DNA from: Pseudorhizobium pelagicum
GTDB lineage: Bacteria > Pseudomonadota > Alphaproteobacteria > Rhizobiales > Rhizobiaceae
NCBI GenBank assembly: GCA_000722615.1
Contig: JOKI01000012.1
Span: forward strand, 1 to 64,000
Length of the DNA stretch: 64,000 nt
Direction: 5' to 3'
Made by a program: the position numbers and the translations under genes. Shown here one piece after another: positions 1-8,869 of this stretch. Positions within the stretch are counted from its first letter, which is position 1. The number at the start of each line of letters is the position of its first letter. Under the pieces are notes generated by a model. The model did no database searches. It was not told where the DNA came from and worked only from the letters and a program-made list of their open reading frames with translations.

Positions 1-845
1 GCCAGCACCAGCAGCCCCAGCAGCGCCCGCAGCTGTTCGCCGCGCAGCCGCTGGCCCACCCGCACGCCGTATTGCGCGCCGATGACGCCGGCCACCATCA
101 GGATGGTCGCCAGGACGATGTCGACCGAATAGTTCGTCGCCGCCTGCACCATGGTCGTATAGGCGGTCACGAAGATGATCTGGAACAGCGAGGTGCCGAC
201 CACGACGTTGGTGGGAATGCGCAGCAGGTAGATCATTGCCGGCACCATGATGAAGCCGCCGCCGACGCCCATGATCGAGGTCAGCACGCCGATGGCAAAG
301 CCCAGCGCCAGCACGGGGATTGCGCTGAGGTAGATCTTCGATTTCTTGAACCGCATCTTGAAGGGCAGGCGGTGCACCCAGATGTGCTGGCCCGGCCGCT
401 TTGCCAGCGGCGCCTCGTTGCGCGCGGTGCGCCGCAGCGCCCGCACGCTCTCGTTCAGCATCAGCGCGCCGACGGTGCTGAGCAGCAGCACGTAGAGCAG
501 CGAGATGAACAGGTCGAGCTGGCCGAGCCGTCGCAGCCAGGAGAAGATCGAGATGCCGACGGTGGCTCCCGCAAGACCGCCGACCAGCAGCACCGTGCCG
601 AGCTTGATGTCCAGCGTGCCGCGCCTAAAATGGGTGATGGCGCCGGAGATCGACGATGCGACCACCTGGTTGGCGCCCGTCGCCACGGCCACCACGGGCG
701 GGATGTTGTAGAAGATCAGCAGCGGCGTGATCAGAAAGCCGCCGCCGACGCCGAACATGCCGGACAGGAAGCCGACGGCCGCACCCATGCCGAGAATGAT
801 GAAGATGTTGACCGAAAGCTCTGCGATCGGCAGGTAAACTGTCAC
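1..845 (-). CDS. TauE/SafE-family membrane permease (C-terminus cut off)
   Basis: Read leftwards from a GTG at 845 preceded by a GAGG ribosome site, the frame stays open to the window edge for 281 residues. The protein is very hydrophobic and has the two-fold repeat of the TauE/SafE (DUF81) family. Each half carries a glycine-rich signature, GMFGVGGGFLITP near residue 30 and IMGVGGGFIMVPA near residue 195. The halves are separated by a basic cytoplasmic loop around residues 130-165. The family exports or imports sulfite, sulfoacetate or other organosulfonates in the inner membrane; the substrate here cannot be told. The family is usually about 250-310 residues, so little is missing. Confidence 0.88.
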   Translation of the reverse strand, partial: MTVYLPIAELSVNIFIILGMGAAVGFLSGMFGVGGGFLITPLLIFYNIPPVVAVATGANQVVASSISGAITHFRRGTLDIKLGTVLLVGGLAGATVGISIFSWLRRLGQLDLFISLLYVLLLSTVGALMLNESVRALRRTARNEAPLAKRPGQHIWVHRLPFKMRFKKSKIYLSAIPVLALGFAIGVLTSIMGVGGGFIMVPAMIYLLRIPTNVVVGTSLFQIIFVTAYTTMVQAATNYSVDIVLATILMVAGVIGAQYGVRVGQRLRGEQLRALLGLLVL

Positions 846-1078
846 GGCCGAACCTCAAACACGATGGGCCGCCCCGGACGAGGCGGTGTCGCCATGCGGA
901 TGGACCACTCCGCGTCAGCGTCGGGAAATCTGTTGCAGGCGACCCGAAAAGACCGGTGCAACCATGGTTTTGTCATGCGCCCGACCTCGGGGTTGAGTCA
1001 ACGTGCAAACCCCGATTACACCGGCATTTTCCCGTTTTTGTGACGGTGTGCTCAACGCCGCGTTACGGCATCGATCCG

Positions 1079-4000
1079 TCAGTTGTTGCGCGCCAGCAAT
1101 TCCTTGACCATGGCGTCGTCGATCTTGCCGGTCGGCTCCTGGCCGAGCGAGGTCTGGAACTCCTTGATGGCGCCGATGGTCTTCTGTCCCATCTTGCCGT
1201 CTGGCGCTCCGGCGTCGAAGCCGTTCTTGTTGAGGATGGCCTGGATGTTGCGGATCGCCTTCTCCATGTCCACCGACGATGTCTTCACCGCCATTTCGCC
1301 GGCCCATTCGTCGGGAAGCTGAACGCCGTTGGCGCGCGTGTCGAGCGGCTTGGGCTTCCAGGCCTCCACGGCGGCGCGGGCAGCTTCCAGGTCCTGCTGG
1401 CGCATCGCCTTGGCCACCTCGTCGCGCTTCTGCGCCGCATCCTGGTCGCCACCCTTGGCGGCGATGGCAAACCATTTGTAGGATTCGACGAGGTTCTGCG
1501 TCGTGCCGTTGCCGCGGGCGTAGAGGATGGCGAGGTTGAACTGGCTGTCGGAGACGCCGAGCTCGGCGGCCTTCTTGAACCAGTCGGCGGCGGCGGCATA
1601 GTTGAGCTCGCCCTCGGCGCCCGAAGCGTTCAGGACCGCAAGGTTGTGCATGGCGCTGGCATTGCCGGCCGCCGCGGCCTGCTGGTAGTAGCTCATAGCC
1701 TTGTCGAGATCGCGCTCGATCCCGGTGCCCTTCTCGAAGAGATTGCCGAGCCGGTACTGGGCAGGCGGGAAGCCGCGATCGGCCGACAGTCTGTACCAGG
1801 TGGCCGCTTCGGAAAGGTCGACTGCGACGCCGCGGCCTTCCGTGTAGCGGGCGCCGATCTCGAACAGTGCAACGGGATCGCCGGCTTCGGCAGCATCCGT
1901 CAGCGACTTTGGTCCGATCGAGGCGGGGACGACGATCGCCGGTGCCGTCGGCTCGGCCGCCGCAGTGCCGGCCGCTTCCGGCGCGGCTTCGGCAGGGGCG
2001 GGAGCATCCAGAGTGGATGCGACACCGGCAGCCGGGCGCGGCTCCATCATCGAGGCCTGCTGGGTGTCGCGGGCGACCGGGGTAACGGCAGCCGGCGCCG
2101 CATCCTCTCCCGCAGGGCCGCCAGCCGGCGAGATCTCCGCCGTGGTCTCGGCAGGCGTCGTGGACACCGGGCCGGCGACGACGTCCGGAGCCTCCGCGGG
2201 CGCATCGGTTGCCTCGGCCAGTTCCGCTTCGCCTTCCGGTGCTTCATCCGAAACGGGCGCCTGCGTGACGGCCGGCGGCAGCGGCGCCTGTTCGCCGCTC
2301 GTCAACGTCCGGGCGAGCGGTATCGCCATCAACGCCAGCAGCACGGCGCCGACAGCCATCATGATGGGACGGCGCTGCCGCGAGAGCGCGCTGCCGATCA
2401 CGCTGTTTCCCGGGTTCTTGGATCCACCGGTAGCGCTGGCGGGGTCTGTTTCCAGGGCTGCCGCCTTGGCTGCCCGGCGCGCTGCTGCGATATAATCGGC
2501 GCGTTCGGAGACGCTGGCCTGCGTGCTGCCGCCGCCGCCGGCTGCCGCCTGGCTGGCGCGGACGCGTTCGAGGATCTGGCGGACGTCCGGTGTGCCGGAG
2601 CCGGGTTCGAGCGGTTCATGCTCCCGCTCCGGCGGCAGCATGTCTACCGGATCGAGGGAGGGTGCCGGGTCGACGACTGTGCGTCCCGATGTCGAGGCAA
2701 CGGTTTTCTGTCCCGGCCGCAGGCGCTGGGAAATCTTGGTGAAAATGCCCTGCCTTGAAGGCTCTTCCTCCGCCATGGTCGCGGCGGGCATGTCCGGGTT
2801 CACGGTCGGCTGGTCCGCTTCGACCTCGGGGGCTGCACCGTCCTTCTCCGTGCTACCCGGTGCCCGCGCATCCGGCGCCCGCACGGCTGTGTGCAAGGTG
2901 CTTCCCGCCAGAGACTGAAGGAGGTCGGCATGAAAATCGTCCACCTCCGGCGATGGACCTGTCGGTTTGGCCTGGTCGGTCGGCGCGGCAACGGGACCGG
3001 CGGATGCCCTCTCCCATGGTGCCGCATTCTGCTGCATGGCCGGCTGCTGCGCCACGGCCGGCGCGTAGCGGTCCTCCATCGTGTCCAGGCGGTCGGCAAT
3101 CTGCACGAGCGTGCTGTGCAGCGCGTTGAGCGTGTGCTGCGAGCGCGCCTCGGTGCTGCGGGTCAGCTCCTCGAGTTGCCGAAGATCTTCGGCAAGGGCC
3201 GTCAGCGCCGACATGTCCATGGCGGGCGCTGCAGAATTGCCGCGACGGGCAAAACTGTCCACCACCGCCTCTGCGGCCTGGCGTGCCGCCTCGATGATGT
3301 ATTCGTCGTTGGTGCTCACGTAGCTTTCGAGCGCCGTGACCCGGTTTTCGATCTCGGGTGATGCCGCCCGCGACGGGTCGCTCATCAGGCTCGAGAGATG
3401 GGAGATCTGCGCTTCGAGGCTCTTCAGCGCGGCACTGTCGCCGATCGGTCCCTGCACGGTCTCGTCCAGGCGCGCGGCGATGTCGCTCAGCCTGTCCTCG
3501 ATGCGGCCGATCGCGGCCTGTTCGGCGGCCGGCTGCTGCAGGCTCTGGTTATAGTCCATCTCGTCGATGCGACGGGCGAGATAGTCGAGCCGTTCCGCCA
3601 GCGCCTCGTTGATCTGTCCGTGACCCAGGCGATCGATCTTGTCCGAGATGTCGGCGAGATATTCGGTCAGGCCGGACTGCTCGTCCGGCCGGCTCGGCTG
3701 GGCAAGCATCTGCGACAGCTGCTCGAGCCTTTCCTCCAGCCGCAATGCGACTTCTTCCGTCGACAGCTGCTCGATACGGCCCGACAGAGCTTCGATCCGC
3801 TCCGAAAGTCCCTCGTCGGATTCCGCACGCGGGCTTGTCGCCATGGTGTCGATCTGTTCGGACAGACCGGCGATCCTGCTTTCCAGCCTCTGGAAGGCGG
3901 TGTGGTCGGCGGCGGAGGCGGATGCGGCGCGGCTGCCTGCCGCAATCGCCCTACTGATTTCGTCCAGGCGGTCGGCAAGCAGCACGAACTGCTCGTTCAG

Positions 4001-4930
4001 CGCCTCGTCGTTCGGCTGCATGCGCGAACCAAGCTGCTCCATGACGGTCGCGATCGCCATCAGCTTCTGTTCCATGCCGCGGACCGCCGGGCCGTTGTTC
4101 ATGGAGCCGAGCTGGTTCTTGATGTCGTCGATCCGATAGGCAAGCCCCACCAGATCCTCGCGCAGTTCCTGCGTGTCGAAGTCGACGATCCGGTCCTCGA
4201 TCCCCTGCCACCGGGCGTCGAGGTGCCGGAGGCTGTCCTCCCGCGCCAGGCCTTCAAGGACGGAGCGCAGCTCGTCGTATTCGCGGCGCAACGCATCGGC
4301 CTCGGGGCCGCCACGATGGCCGAGTGTCTCGATGCCGTCGGCCAGGCGGGCCAGGTCCTGGCGCAGCGCGTCGCCGATCTGCTGTTCCTGCGCGACCGAG
4401 CGGATGCTGGTCACCTCGGCGCGCAGCGCGTTCATCTCCTGCGCAACGCCGTCGGCAATATCCTGTTTCAGTTCCTGGCGCAGGCTGACCAGCGCCTCGG
4501 CGATCTCGCGCAGGGAAATGTCGTCACCGGAAGCTCTGGTGGCGCCCTGCGGCGGGACTGGGCGGTGCGGCTCGGCGGCACGCGCCTCGGGACGACGCTC
4601 CAGCCGCGGCCGCGGCATGGCGGGCGGTGCGACGGGCTCTGCCCGGACAGCGTCTTCCCGTGCGGCGGCCAGCATGCGCTGGCGGTTGCGGATTTCCTGA
4701 AGCGGGTCGATCGAGCCCGGTGTGGGCGAGGCCGGGAACAGCGGCGGCGCGGTCGTGGTGCGATCCTCCGCCAGCTGCCTTGGCAAGGGTGCCGCGTCCG
4801 CATGCCGTGGTTCGCGGGACGCCTGCATCAGGCCCTCGATGCGCGATTCCAGTCCCTTGATCGTCCGGTTCAGCGCATCAAGGGACGATCTGTCGCCGGG
4901 TCGGGGAGATGTCGATCGTGAACCGTTCAT
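1079..4930 (-). CDS. podJ: PodJ-like polar localization factor with Sel1 repeats and peptidoglycan-binding domain
   Basis: A 1283-residue protein. The N-terminal 850 residues are rich in Glu, Arg, Leu and Ala, with many heptad-like stretches (for example ERIEALSGRIEQLSTEE), indicating long coiled coils. One membrane segment lies at about residues 854-875 (VGAVLLALMAIPLARTL). A Pro/Ala/Glu-rich periplasmic linker follows. Sel1-type TPR repeats occupy about 1017-1175 (ALFEIGARYTEGRGV, AQYRLGNLFEKGTGI, SQFNLAILYARGNGT). The end (1215-1283) is a peptidoglycan-binding type 1 fold with PDGKMGQKTIGAIKEFQ. This order and length match PodJ of rhizobia, which marks the old/new pole and recruits polar proteins. 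I chose ATG 4930 (MNGSRSTSPR); the frame is open 47 codons further but those residues look non-coding. Confidence 0.87.
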   Translation of the reverse strand: MNGSRSTSPRPGDRSSLDALNRTIKGLESRIEGLMQASREPRHADAAPLPRQLAEDRTTTAPPLFPASPTPGSIDPLQEIRNRQRMLAAAREDAVRAEPVAPPAMPRPRLERRPEARAAEPHRPVPPQGATRASGDDISLREIAEALVSLRQELKQDIADGVAQEMNALRAEVTSIRSVAQEQQIGDALRQDLARLADGIETLGHRGGPEADALRREYDELRSVLEGLAREDSLRHLDARWQGIEDRIVDFDTQELREDLVGLAYRIDDIKNQLGSMNNGPAVRGMEQKLMAIATVMEQLGSRMQPNDEALNEQFVLLADRLDEISRAIAAGSRAASASAADHTAFQRLESRIAGLSEQIDTMATSPRAESDEGLSERIEALSGRIEQLSTEEVALRLEERLEQLSQMLAQPSRPDEQSGLTEYLADISDKIDRLGHGQINEALAERLDYLARRIDEMDYNQSLQQPAAEQAAIGRIEDRLSDIAARLDETVQGPIGDSAALKSLEAQISHLSSLMSDPSRAASPEIENRVTALESYVSTNDEYIIEAARQAAEAVVDSFARRGNSAAPAMDMSALTALAEDLRQLEELTRSTEARSQHTLNALHSTLVQIADRLDTMEDRYAPAVAQQPAMQQNAAPWERASAGPVAAPTDQAKPTGPSPEVDDFHADLLQSLAGSTLHTAVRAPDARAPGSTEKDGAAPEVEADQPTVNPDMPAATMAEEEPSRQGIFTKISQRLRPGQKTVASTSGRTVVDPAPSLDPVDMLPPEREHEPLEPGSGTPDVRQILERVRASQAAAGGGGSTQASVSERADYIAAARRAAKAAALETDPASATGGSKNPGNSVIGSALSRQRRPIMMAVGAVLLALMAIPLARTLTSGEQAPLPPAVTQAPVSDEAPEGEAELAEATDAPAEAPDVVAGPVSTTPAETTAEISPAGGPAGEDAAPAAVTPVARDTQQASMMEPRPAAGVASTLDAPAPAEAAPEAAGTAAAEPTAPAIVVPASIGPKSLTDAAEAGDPVALFEIGARYTEGRGVAVDLSEAATWYRLSADRGFPPAQYRLGNLFEKGTGIERDLDKAMSYYQQAAAAGNASAMHNLAVLNASGAEGELNYAAAADWFKKAAELGVSDSQFNLAILYARGNGTTQNLVESYKWFAIAAKGGDQDAAQKRDEVAKAMRQQDLEAARAAVEAWKPKPLDTRANGVQLPDEWAGEMAVKTSSVDMEKAIRNIQAILNKNGFDAGAPDGKMGQKTIGAIKEFQTSLGQEPTGKIDDAMVKELLARNN

Positions 4931-5104
4931 AATTGCTGCTCGTTCCAACGTTACGCGTGGCGGTAGGCCGTGGTTTCCGGCCGTGGCGGAATGTATGTGC
5001 CCTGGCCAGCCACCGGGACATGCGGTGGAACGAGGGTCCTCCGGAGGCCGAACATCGACCGGACGGGACACCTCGCTTCAATGTCGAGTATTTCCTCCGA
5101 CGTG

Positions 5105-5120
5105 GTAAATAAGCCGTTAA
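5105..5120 (-). promoter_or_regulatory. Possible CtrA-type box upstream of podJ
   Basis: Read on the minus strand this is TTAA, seven bases, TTTAC, one mismatch from the alphaproteobacterial CtrA full site TTAA-N7-TTAAC. It is 175-190 bases upstream of the podJ start in an A+T-richer part of the gap. Cell-cycle control of podJ is known in relatives, but a single near-match is weak evidence. Confidence 0.3.
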
Positions 5121-5227
5121 CCAGGGGAGACTTTTTTAACCATTCAAGTAGCTTTGCGGGGCGCTTGCGCTGGAAAGCGGGCCGTGATCGCCGTTGCGGA
5201 TGTGGCAAAAAATCCTGCCGCGGATGT

Positions 5228-5256
5228 TTGACGTTTACGCAAACGTCAATTATTTA
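5228..5256 (+). promoter_or_regulatory. Operator palindrome overlapping the promoter of the beta-oxidation operon
   Basis: TTGACGTTT (5228-5236), spacer ACGC, then AAACGTCAA (5241-5249) is a perfect 9-4-9 inverted repeat. Its left end is also a consensus -35 hexamer TTGACG, and 17 bases later comes TATTTA (5251-5256) as a -10. A repressor bound here would cover the promoter. The ACGT-containing palindrome resembles operators described for MerR-type LiuR and related regulators of branched-chain amino acid and fatty acid degradation in proteobacteria; that assignment is from memory of the motif and is inference. The transcript would start near 5263, about 50 bases before the acyl-CoA dehydrogenase ATG. 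Confidence 0.7.
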
Positions 5257-5314
5257 TGGCAGCCATGATGGGCGGACTTGGAGGTCCGCGCGAGGATATG
5301 GAGGACGCTCGACC

Positions 5315-7108
5315 ATGCCTGTTTACAAGGCTCCGGTAACCGATACCCTTTTCGTGCTGAACGACGTGCTTGGTCTGGAGCGCTACGGCAACCTGCCGGG
5401 CTTCGCCGATGCCTCTCCCGACATGGTCGAAGCCATTCTCGGCGAAGCCGCGAAAGTGGCCGAGGAAGCGCTCTTCCCGCTCAATCTCTCCGGCGACCAG
5501 GAAGGCTGCACCCGCCACGACGACGGCTCCGTCACGGTGCCCAAGGGCTTCAAGGAAGCCTATGACCAGTATTGCCAGGGTGGCTGGATCGGTCTGGCCG
5601 TACCGGAGGAATTCGGCGGCCAGGGCCTGCCCTATACGCTGCACGCCGCCGTCGGCGAATACATGTCGTCGGCCAACATGTCGCTGATGATGTATCCGGG
5701 CCTGACCCAGGGCGCGATCGCCGCGATCCTTGTCCACGGTTCCGACGAGCAGAAGCAGACCTACCTGCCGAAGATGGTCGAGGGCACCTGGTCCGGTACC
5801 ATGAACCTGACCGAACCCCATTGCGGCACCGATCTCGGCCTGCTGCGCACCAAGGCCGTCCCGAACGGCGACGGCACCTACAAGCTGTCCGGCCAGAAGA
5901 TCTTCATCTCCGCCGGCGAACACGGCATGACCGACAACATCATCCACCTGGTGCTCGCCCGCATCGAGGGCGCGCCGGAAGGCACCAAGGGCATCTCGCT
6001 CTTTATCGTGCCGAAGTTCATGGTCCAGGAAGATGGATCGGTCGGCGAGCGCAACGCCGTCACCTGCGGCGCCATCGAGCACAAGATGGGCATCCACGGC
6101 AATTCCACCTGCGTCATGAACTACGACGAGGCGGTGGGCTATCTGATCGGCGCCGAGAACAAGGGCCTCTCGGCCATGTTCGTGATGATGAACGAGGCCC
6201 GCCTCGGCGTCGGCCTTCAGGGCCTCTCGATCGCCGAGACCGCCTACCAGAACGCCGTCGCCTATGCCCGTGAACGCATCCAGGGCCGTTCGCTCTCCGG
6301 CCCCAAGGCGCCGGAAAAGAAGGCCGATCCGATCATCGTCCACCCGGACATCCGCCGCACGCTGATGACCATCAAGGCCTTCAACGAGGCCGGCCGTGCC
6401 TTCATGCTGTGGACGGCGCTGAAGTCCGACATCGCCCACCGCTCGCCCGACGAGACGGAGCGCCAGGAAGCCGACGACCTGCTCGGCCTCGCCACCCCGA
6501 TCCTCAAGGGCGTCCTCACCGACAAGGGCTTCGACCATGCGGTCATGGCCCAGCAGGTCTATGGCGGCCACGGCTACATCGAGGAATGGGGCATGAGCCA
6601 GTATGTCCGCGATGCCCGCATCGCGATGATCTACGAGGGCGCCAACGGCATCCAGGCGCTCGACCTCGTCGGCCGCAAGCTGGCGCTGAACGGCGGCCGC
6701 GCCGTCATGGCCATGTTCAAGGAGATCGGCGACTTCTGCGAGGAGAACCGCGCCGACGAGGCCATGAGCCTCTACACCAAGGGGCTGAAGAAGGGCCTGA
6801 ACGACCTGCAGGCCTCCACCATGTGGTTCATGCAGAACGCCATGGCCAAGCCCGACAATGCCGGCGCCGGCTCCACCGACTACATGCACCTCTTCGGCGT
6901 GGTGACACTCGGCTACATGTGGGCGAAGATGGCGAAAGCCGCCCAGGCGGGTCTTGCCGCCGGCGACGCCCGCGAGGAGTATCTGAAGACCAAGCTCGTC
7001 ACCGCGAAGTTCTACATGGAGCGCATCATGCCGGAAACGGCGCTGCGCAAGGCCCGCATCGAAGCCGGCGCCGACACCATGATGGAACTGGCGGCAGAGG
7101 CGTTCTGA
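5315..7108 (+). CDS. Acyl-CoA dehydrogenase, large FadE/DmdC-like type
   Basis: 597 residues, flavoprotein that forms the trans-2 double bond of acyl-CoA esters, first step of beta-oxidation. The start ATG 5315 has GGAGG at 5300-5304. Order of domains: N-terminal helical domain (about 1-160), middle beta domain with the flavin-contact stretch [13 protein letters not shown] (near 165), C-terminal helical domain, and an extra C-terminal region (about 460-597) of the PF12806 type. The catalytic-base region reads [13 protein letters not shown] with Glu441. At about 600 residues it belongs to the long acyl-CoA dehydrogenases that include FadE5-like enzymes and 3-methylmercaptopropionyl-CoA dehydrogenase DmdC; the linkage to thiolase and FadB argues for fatty acid use. 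First gene of the operon. Confidence 0.93.
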   Translation: MPVYKAPVTDTLFVLNDVLGLERYGNLPGFADASPDMVEAILGEAAKVAEEALFPLNLSGDQEGCTRHDDGSVTVPKGFKEAYDQYCQGGWIGLAVPEEFGGQGLPYTLHAAVGEYMSSANMSLMMYPGLTQGAIAAILVHGSDEQKQTYLPKMVEGTWSGTMNLTEPHCGTDLGLLRTKAVPNGDGTYKLSGQKIFISAGEHGMTDNIIHLVLARIEGAPEGTKGISLFIVPKFMVQEDGSVGERNAVTCGAIEHKMGIHGNSTCVMNYDEAVGYLIGAENKGLSAMFVMMNEARLGVGLQGLSIAETAYQNAVAYARERIQGRSLSGPKAPEKKADPIIVHPDIRRTLMTIKAFNEAGRAFMLWTALKSDIAHRSPDETERQEADDLLGLATPILKGVLTDKGFDHAVMAQQVYGGHGYIEEWGMSQYVRDARIAMIYEGANGIQALDLVGRKLALNGGRAVMAMFKEIGDFCEENRADEAMSLYTKGLKKGLNDLQASTMWFMQNAMAKPDNAGAGSTDYMHLFGVVTLGYMWAKMAKAAQAGLAAGDAREEYLKTKLVTAKFYMERIMPETALRKARIEAGADTMMELAAEAF

Positions 7109-7115
7109 GTTTTCC

Positions 7116-7228
7116 CTTCTCCCCGGCGGGGAGAAGGTGGCCGAAGGCCGGATGAGGGGGATGCCACAGTGCAAGCAGCCCCCTCATCGCCTCGCATTCG
7201 CTCGGCACTTCTCCCCGCGGGGGAGAAG
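7116..7228. repeat. RIME-type intergenic mosaic element
   Basis: Two GC-rich palindromes, CTTCTCCCC-GGC-GGGGAGAAG at 7116-7136 and a near-identical one at 7208-7228, face each other across a centre bounded by GATGAGGGGG and CCCCCTCATC. The element can fold as one long hairpin with two side hairpins. It sits inside the operon between the acyl-CoA dehydrogenase and thiolase genes. A related element occurs at 31696-31826. The design is that of Rhizobium intergenic mosaic elements. Confidence 0.8.
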
Positions 7229-7291
7229 AGGAAAGATGAAATTCCGGCGCCCACGCGCCACCCCTCCAGGGGTAAAACGGGAGATGACACC

Positions 7292-8500
7292 ATGACCGAA
7301 GTCTTCATTTACGATCACGTGCGCACGCCGCGCGGCCGCGGCAAGAAGGATGGATCGCTGCACGAGGTGCCCTCCGTCCGCCTTGCGGCCAAGACGCTGG
7401 AAGCCATCCGCGACCGCAACGGCCTCGACACCTCGACCGTCGACGACATCATCTTCGGCTGCGTCGATCCGGTGATGGACAGTGGCGCCGTCATCCCCAA
7501 GGCCGCCGCCTTCGAGGCCGGCTATTCCTTCGCCGCACCCGGCATGCAGATCTCCCGCTTCTGCGCGTCGGGACTTGATGCCGTCAACTTCGGCGCCGGC
7601 AAGATCGCCGCCGGCTCCGACGACATCGTCATCGCCGGTGGCGTCGAGAGCATGTCGCGCGTCGGCATGGGCATGTCCGGCGGCGCCTGGTACATGGACC
7701 CCTCCGTCAATTTCCCCGCCTATTTCATGCCTCAGGGCGTCTCCGCCGACCTGATCGCCACCAAATACGGCTTCTCCCGCGACGACGTCGATGCCTATGC
7801 GGTGGAAAGCCAGAAGCGCGCCGCCCATGCCTGGGAGAAGGGCTACTTCAAGAACTCCGTCATCCCGGTGAAGGACCAGAACGGCCTGACCATCCTCGAC
7901 CGCGACGAGCACATGCGCCCGACGACCGACATGCAGTCGCTCGCCTCCCTCAACCCCTCCTTCCAGATGCCGGGCGAGATGGGCGGCTTCGAGGCCGTCG
8001 GTATCCAGGCCCATCCGGAAGTCGAAAAGATCACCTATGTCCACCACGCCGGCAATTCGTCCGGCATTGTCGATGGTGCCGCAGCCGTCCTGATCGGCTC
8101 GAAGGCCGGCGGCGAGGCGATGGGCGTGAAGCCGCGTGCAAGAATCCGCCACTTCACCAACATCGGCTCCGACCCGGCGCTGATGCTGACCGGCCCGGTC
8201 GACGTCACGGAAAAGCTCCTAAAGCGCTCCGGCATGTCGATCGCCGACATCGACCTCTTCGAGCTGAACGAGGCCTTCGCCGCGGTCGTCCTGCGCTACA
8301 TGCAGGCCTTCGACATTAGCCACGACAAGATCAACGTCAACGGCGGCGCGATCGCCATGGGTCACCCGCTCGGCGCCACCGGCGCCATGATCCTCGGCAC
8401 CGTGCTCGACGAACTGGAACGCCGCGATCTCAACACCGCGCTCGTGACCCTCTGCATCGGCGCCGGCATGGGCACGGCAACGATCATCGAGAGGGTTTGA
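7292..8500 (+). CDS. fadA: Acetyl-CoA C-acyltransferase (3-ketoacyl-CoA thiolase)
   Basis: 402 residues, last step of beta-oxidation: cleaves 3-ketoacyl-CoA with CoA to acetyl-CoA and a shortened acyl-CoA. ATG 7292 follows a GGGAGA ribosome site. Thiolase landmarks are all present: nucleophile Cys91 in [11 protein letters not shown], the general bases His358 in [15 protein letters not shown] and Cys388 in [11 protein letters not shown] near the C-terminus, plus the NEAFAAV motif. It lies between the acyl-CoA dehydrogenase and FadB-like genes, so it probably supplies the beta-subunit of their multienzyme complex. It could also act in the biosynthetic acetyl-CoA direction, but the context favours degradation. 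Confidence 0.93.
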   Translation: MTEVFIYDHVRTPRGRGKKDGSLHEVPSVRLAAKTLEAIRDRNGLDTSTVDDIIFGCVDPVMDSGAVIPKAAAFEAGYSFAAPGMQISRFCASGLDAVNFGAGKIAAGSDDIVIAGGVESMSRVGMGMSGGAWYMDPSVNFPAYFMPQGVSADLIATKYGFSRDDVDAYAVESQKRAAHAWEKGYFKNSVIPVKDQNGLTILDRDEHMRPTTDMQSLASLNPSFQMPGEMGGFEAVGIQAHPEVEKITYVHHAGNSSGIVDGAAAVLIGSKAGGEAMGVKPRARIRHFTNIGSDPALMLTGPVDVTEKLLKRSGMSIADIDLFELNEAFAAVVLRYMQAFDISHDKINVNGGAIAMGHPLGATGAMILGTVLDELERRDLNTALVTLCIGAGMGTATIIERV

Positions 8501-8511
8501 GGCAGTCTTAA

Positions 8512-8599
8512 CCCTCCCCCTTGTGGGGAGGGGTTTCACCCGGCCGGATCGCGCCAGTCCTGGAGCGGCCGACGGTCGCGTCAAGCCCGAGGATGACGG
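8512..8599. repeat. Partial mosaic palindromic repeat
   Basis: A hairpin CCCTCCCC / GGGGAGGG (8512-8532) is followed by a module ending in GTCAAGCCCGAGGATGACGG (8580-8599), which recurs at 11149-11166. It looks like a composite of two repeat modules inserted between fadA and the next small gene. Confidence 0.6.
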
Positions 8600-8616
8600 A
8601 AGAGAGAGCAAGCCTG

Positions 8617-8835
8617 ATGACACCGAAACCTGAGGTCTACGAGCAGCAAAAGAACGAGATCGAGCAGCAATATGCGCAGCACAATCTCGATCGCGACATG
8701 GCTGATGCCTATCGCTCGAGCCTCGCAGAAGACCCGCGGGAGCATGCACGAAAGCTGAGGGCTGAAAATCGCGGCTTGTTCGTGTTTCTCCTTTTGGTCT
8801 TTGCTGCCTTCGGTCTTTTCGTCTGGCTTCGGTAA
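8617..8835 (+). CDS. Small single-span membrane protein of unknown function
   Basis: 72 residues from ATG 8617 (MTPKPEVYEQQKNEIEQQ). An earlier in-frame ATG at 8593 lies inside the repeat module and is less likely; GAGAGAGCAAG precedes 8617. The N-terminal two thirds is charged and helical (Glu/Gln/Arg-rich). The C-terminus is a membrane anchor of about 18 residues (LFVFLLLVFAAFGLFVWL) ending in Arg, so this is a tail-anchored type with the soluble part presumably cytoplasmic. It sits between thiolase and FadB genes in the same direction with only 34 bases before FadB and is probably co-transcribed. I do not recognise a family. Confidence 0.65.
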   Translation: MTPKPEVYEQQKNEIEQQYAQHNLDRDMADAYRSSLAEDPREHARKLRAENRGLFVFLLLVFAAFGLFVWLR

Positions 8836-8869
8836 ACATTTGAGAATTTTAGGGAAGAGGTACCCCAAC

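Noticed and set aside
956..2758. Long open frame opposite podJ, and similar long frames opposite other genes (5246-7174, 9425-10786, 25886-27982, 27960-30032, 46464-48314, 57507-59951)
   Set aside because: They are antisense to well-supported genes, have His/Arg/Gly/Asp-rich composition typical of GC-rich shadow frames, lack family motifs and ribosome sites.
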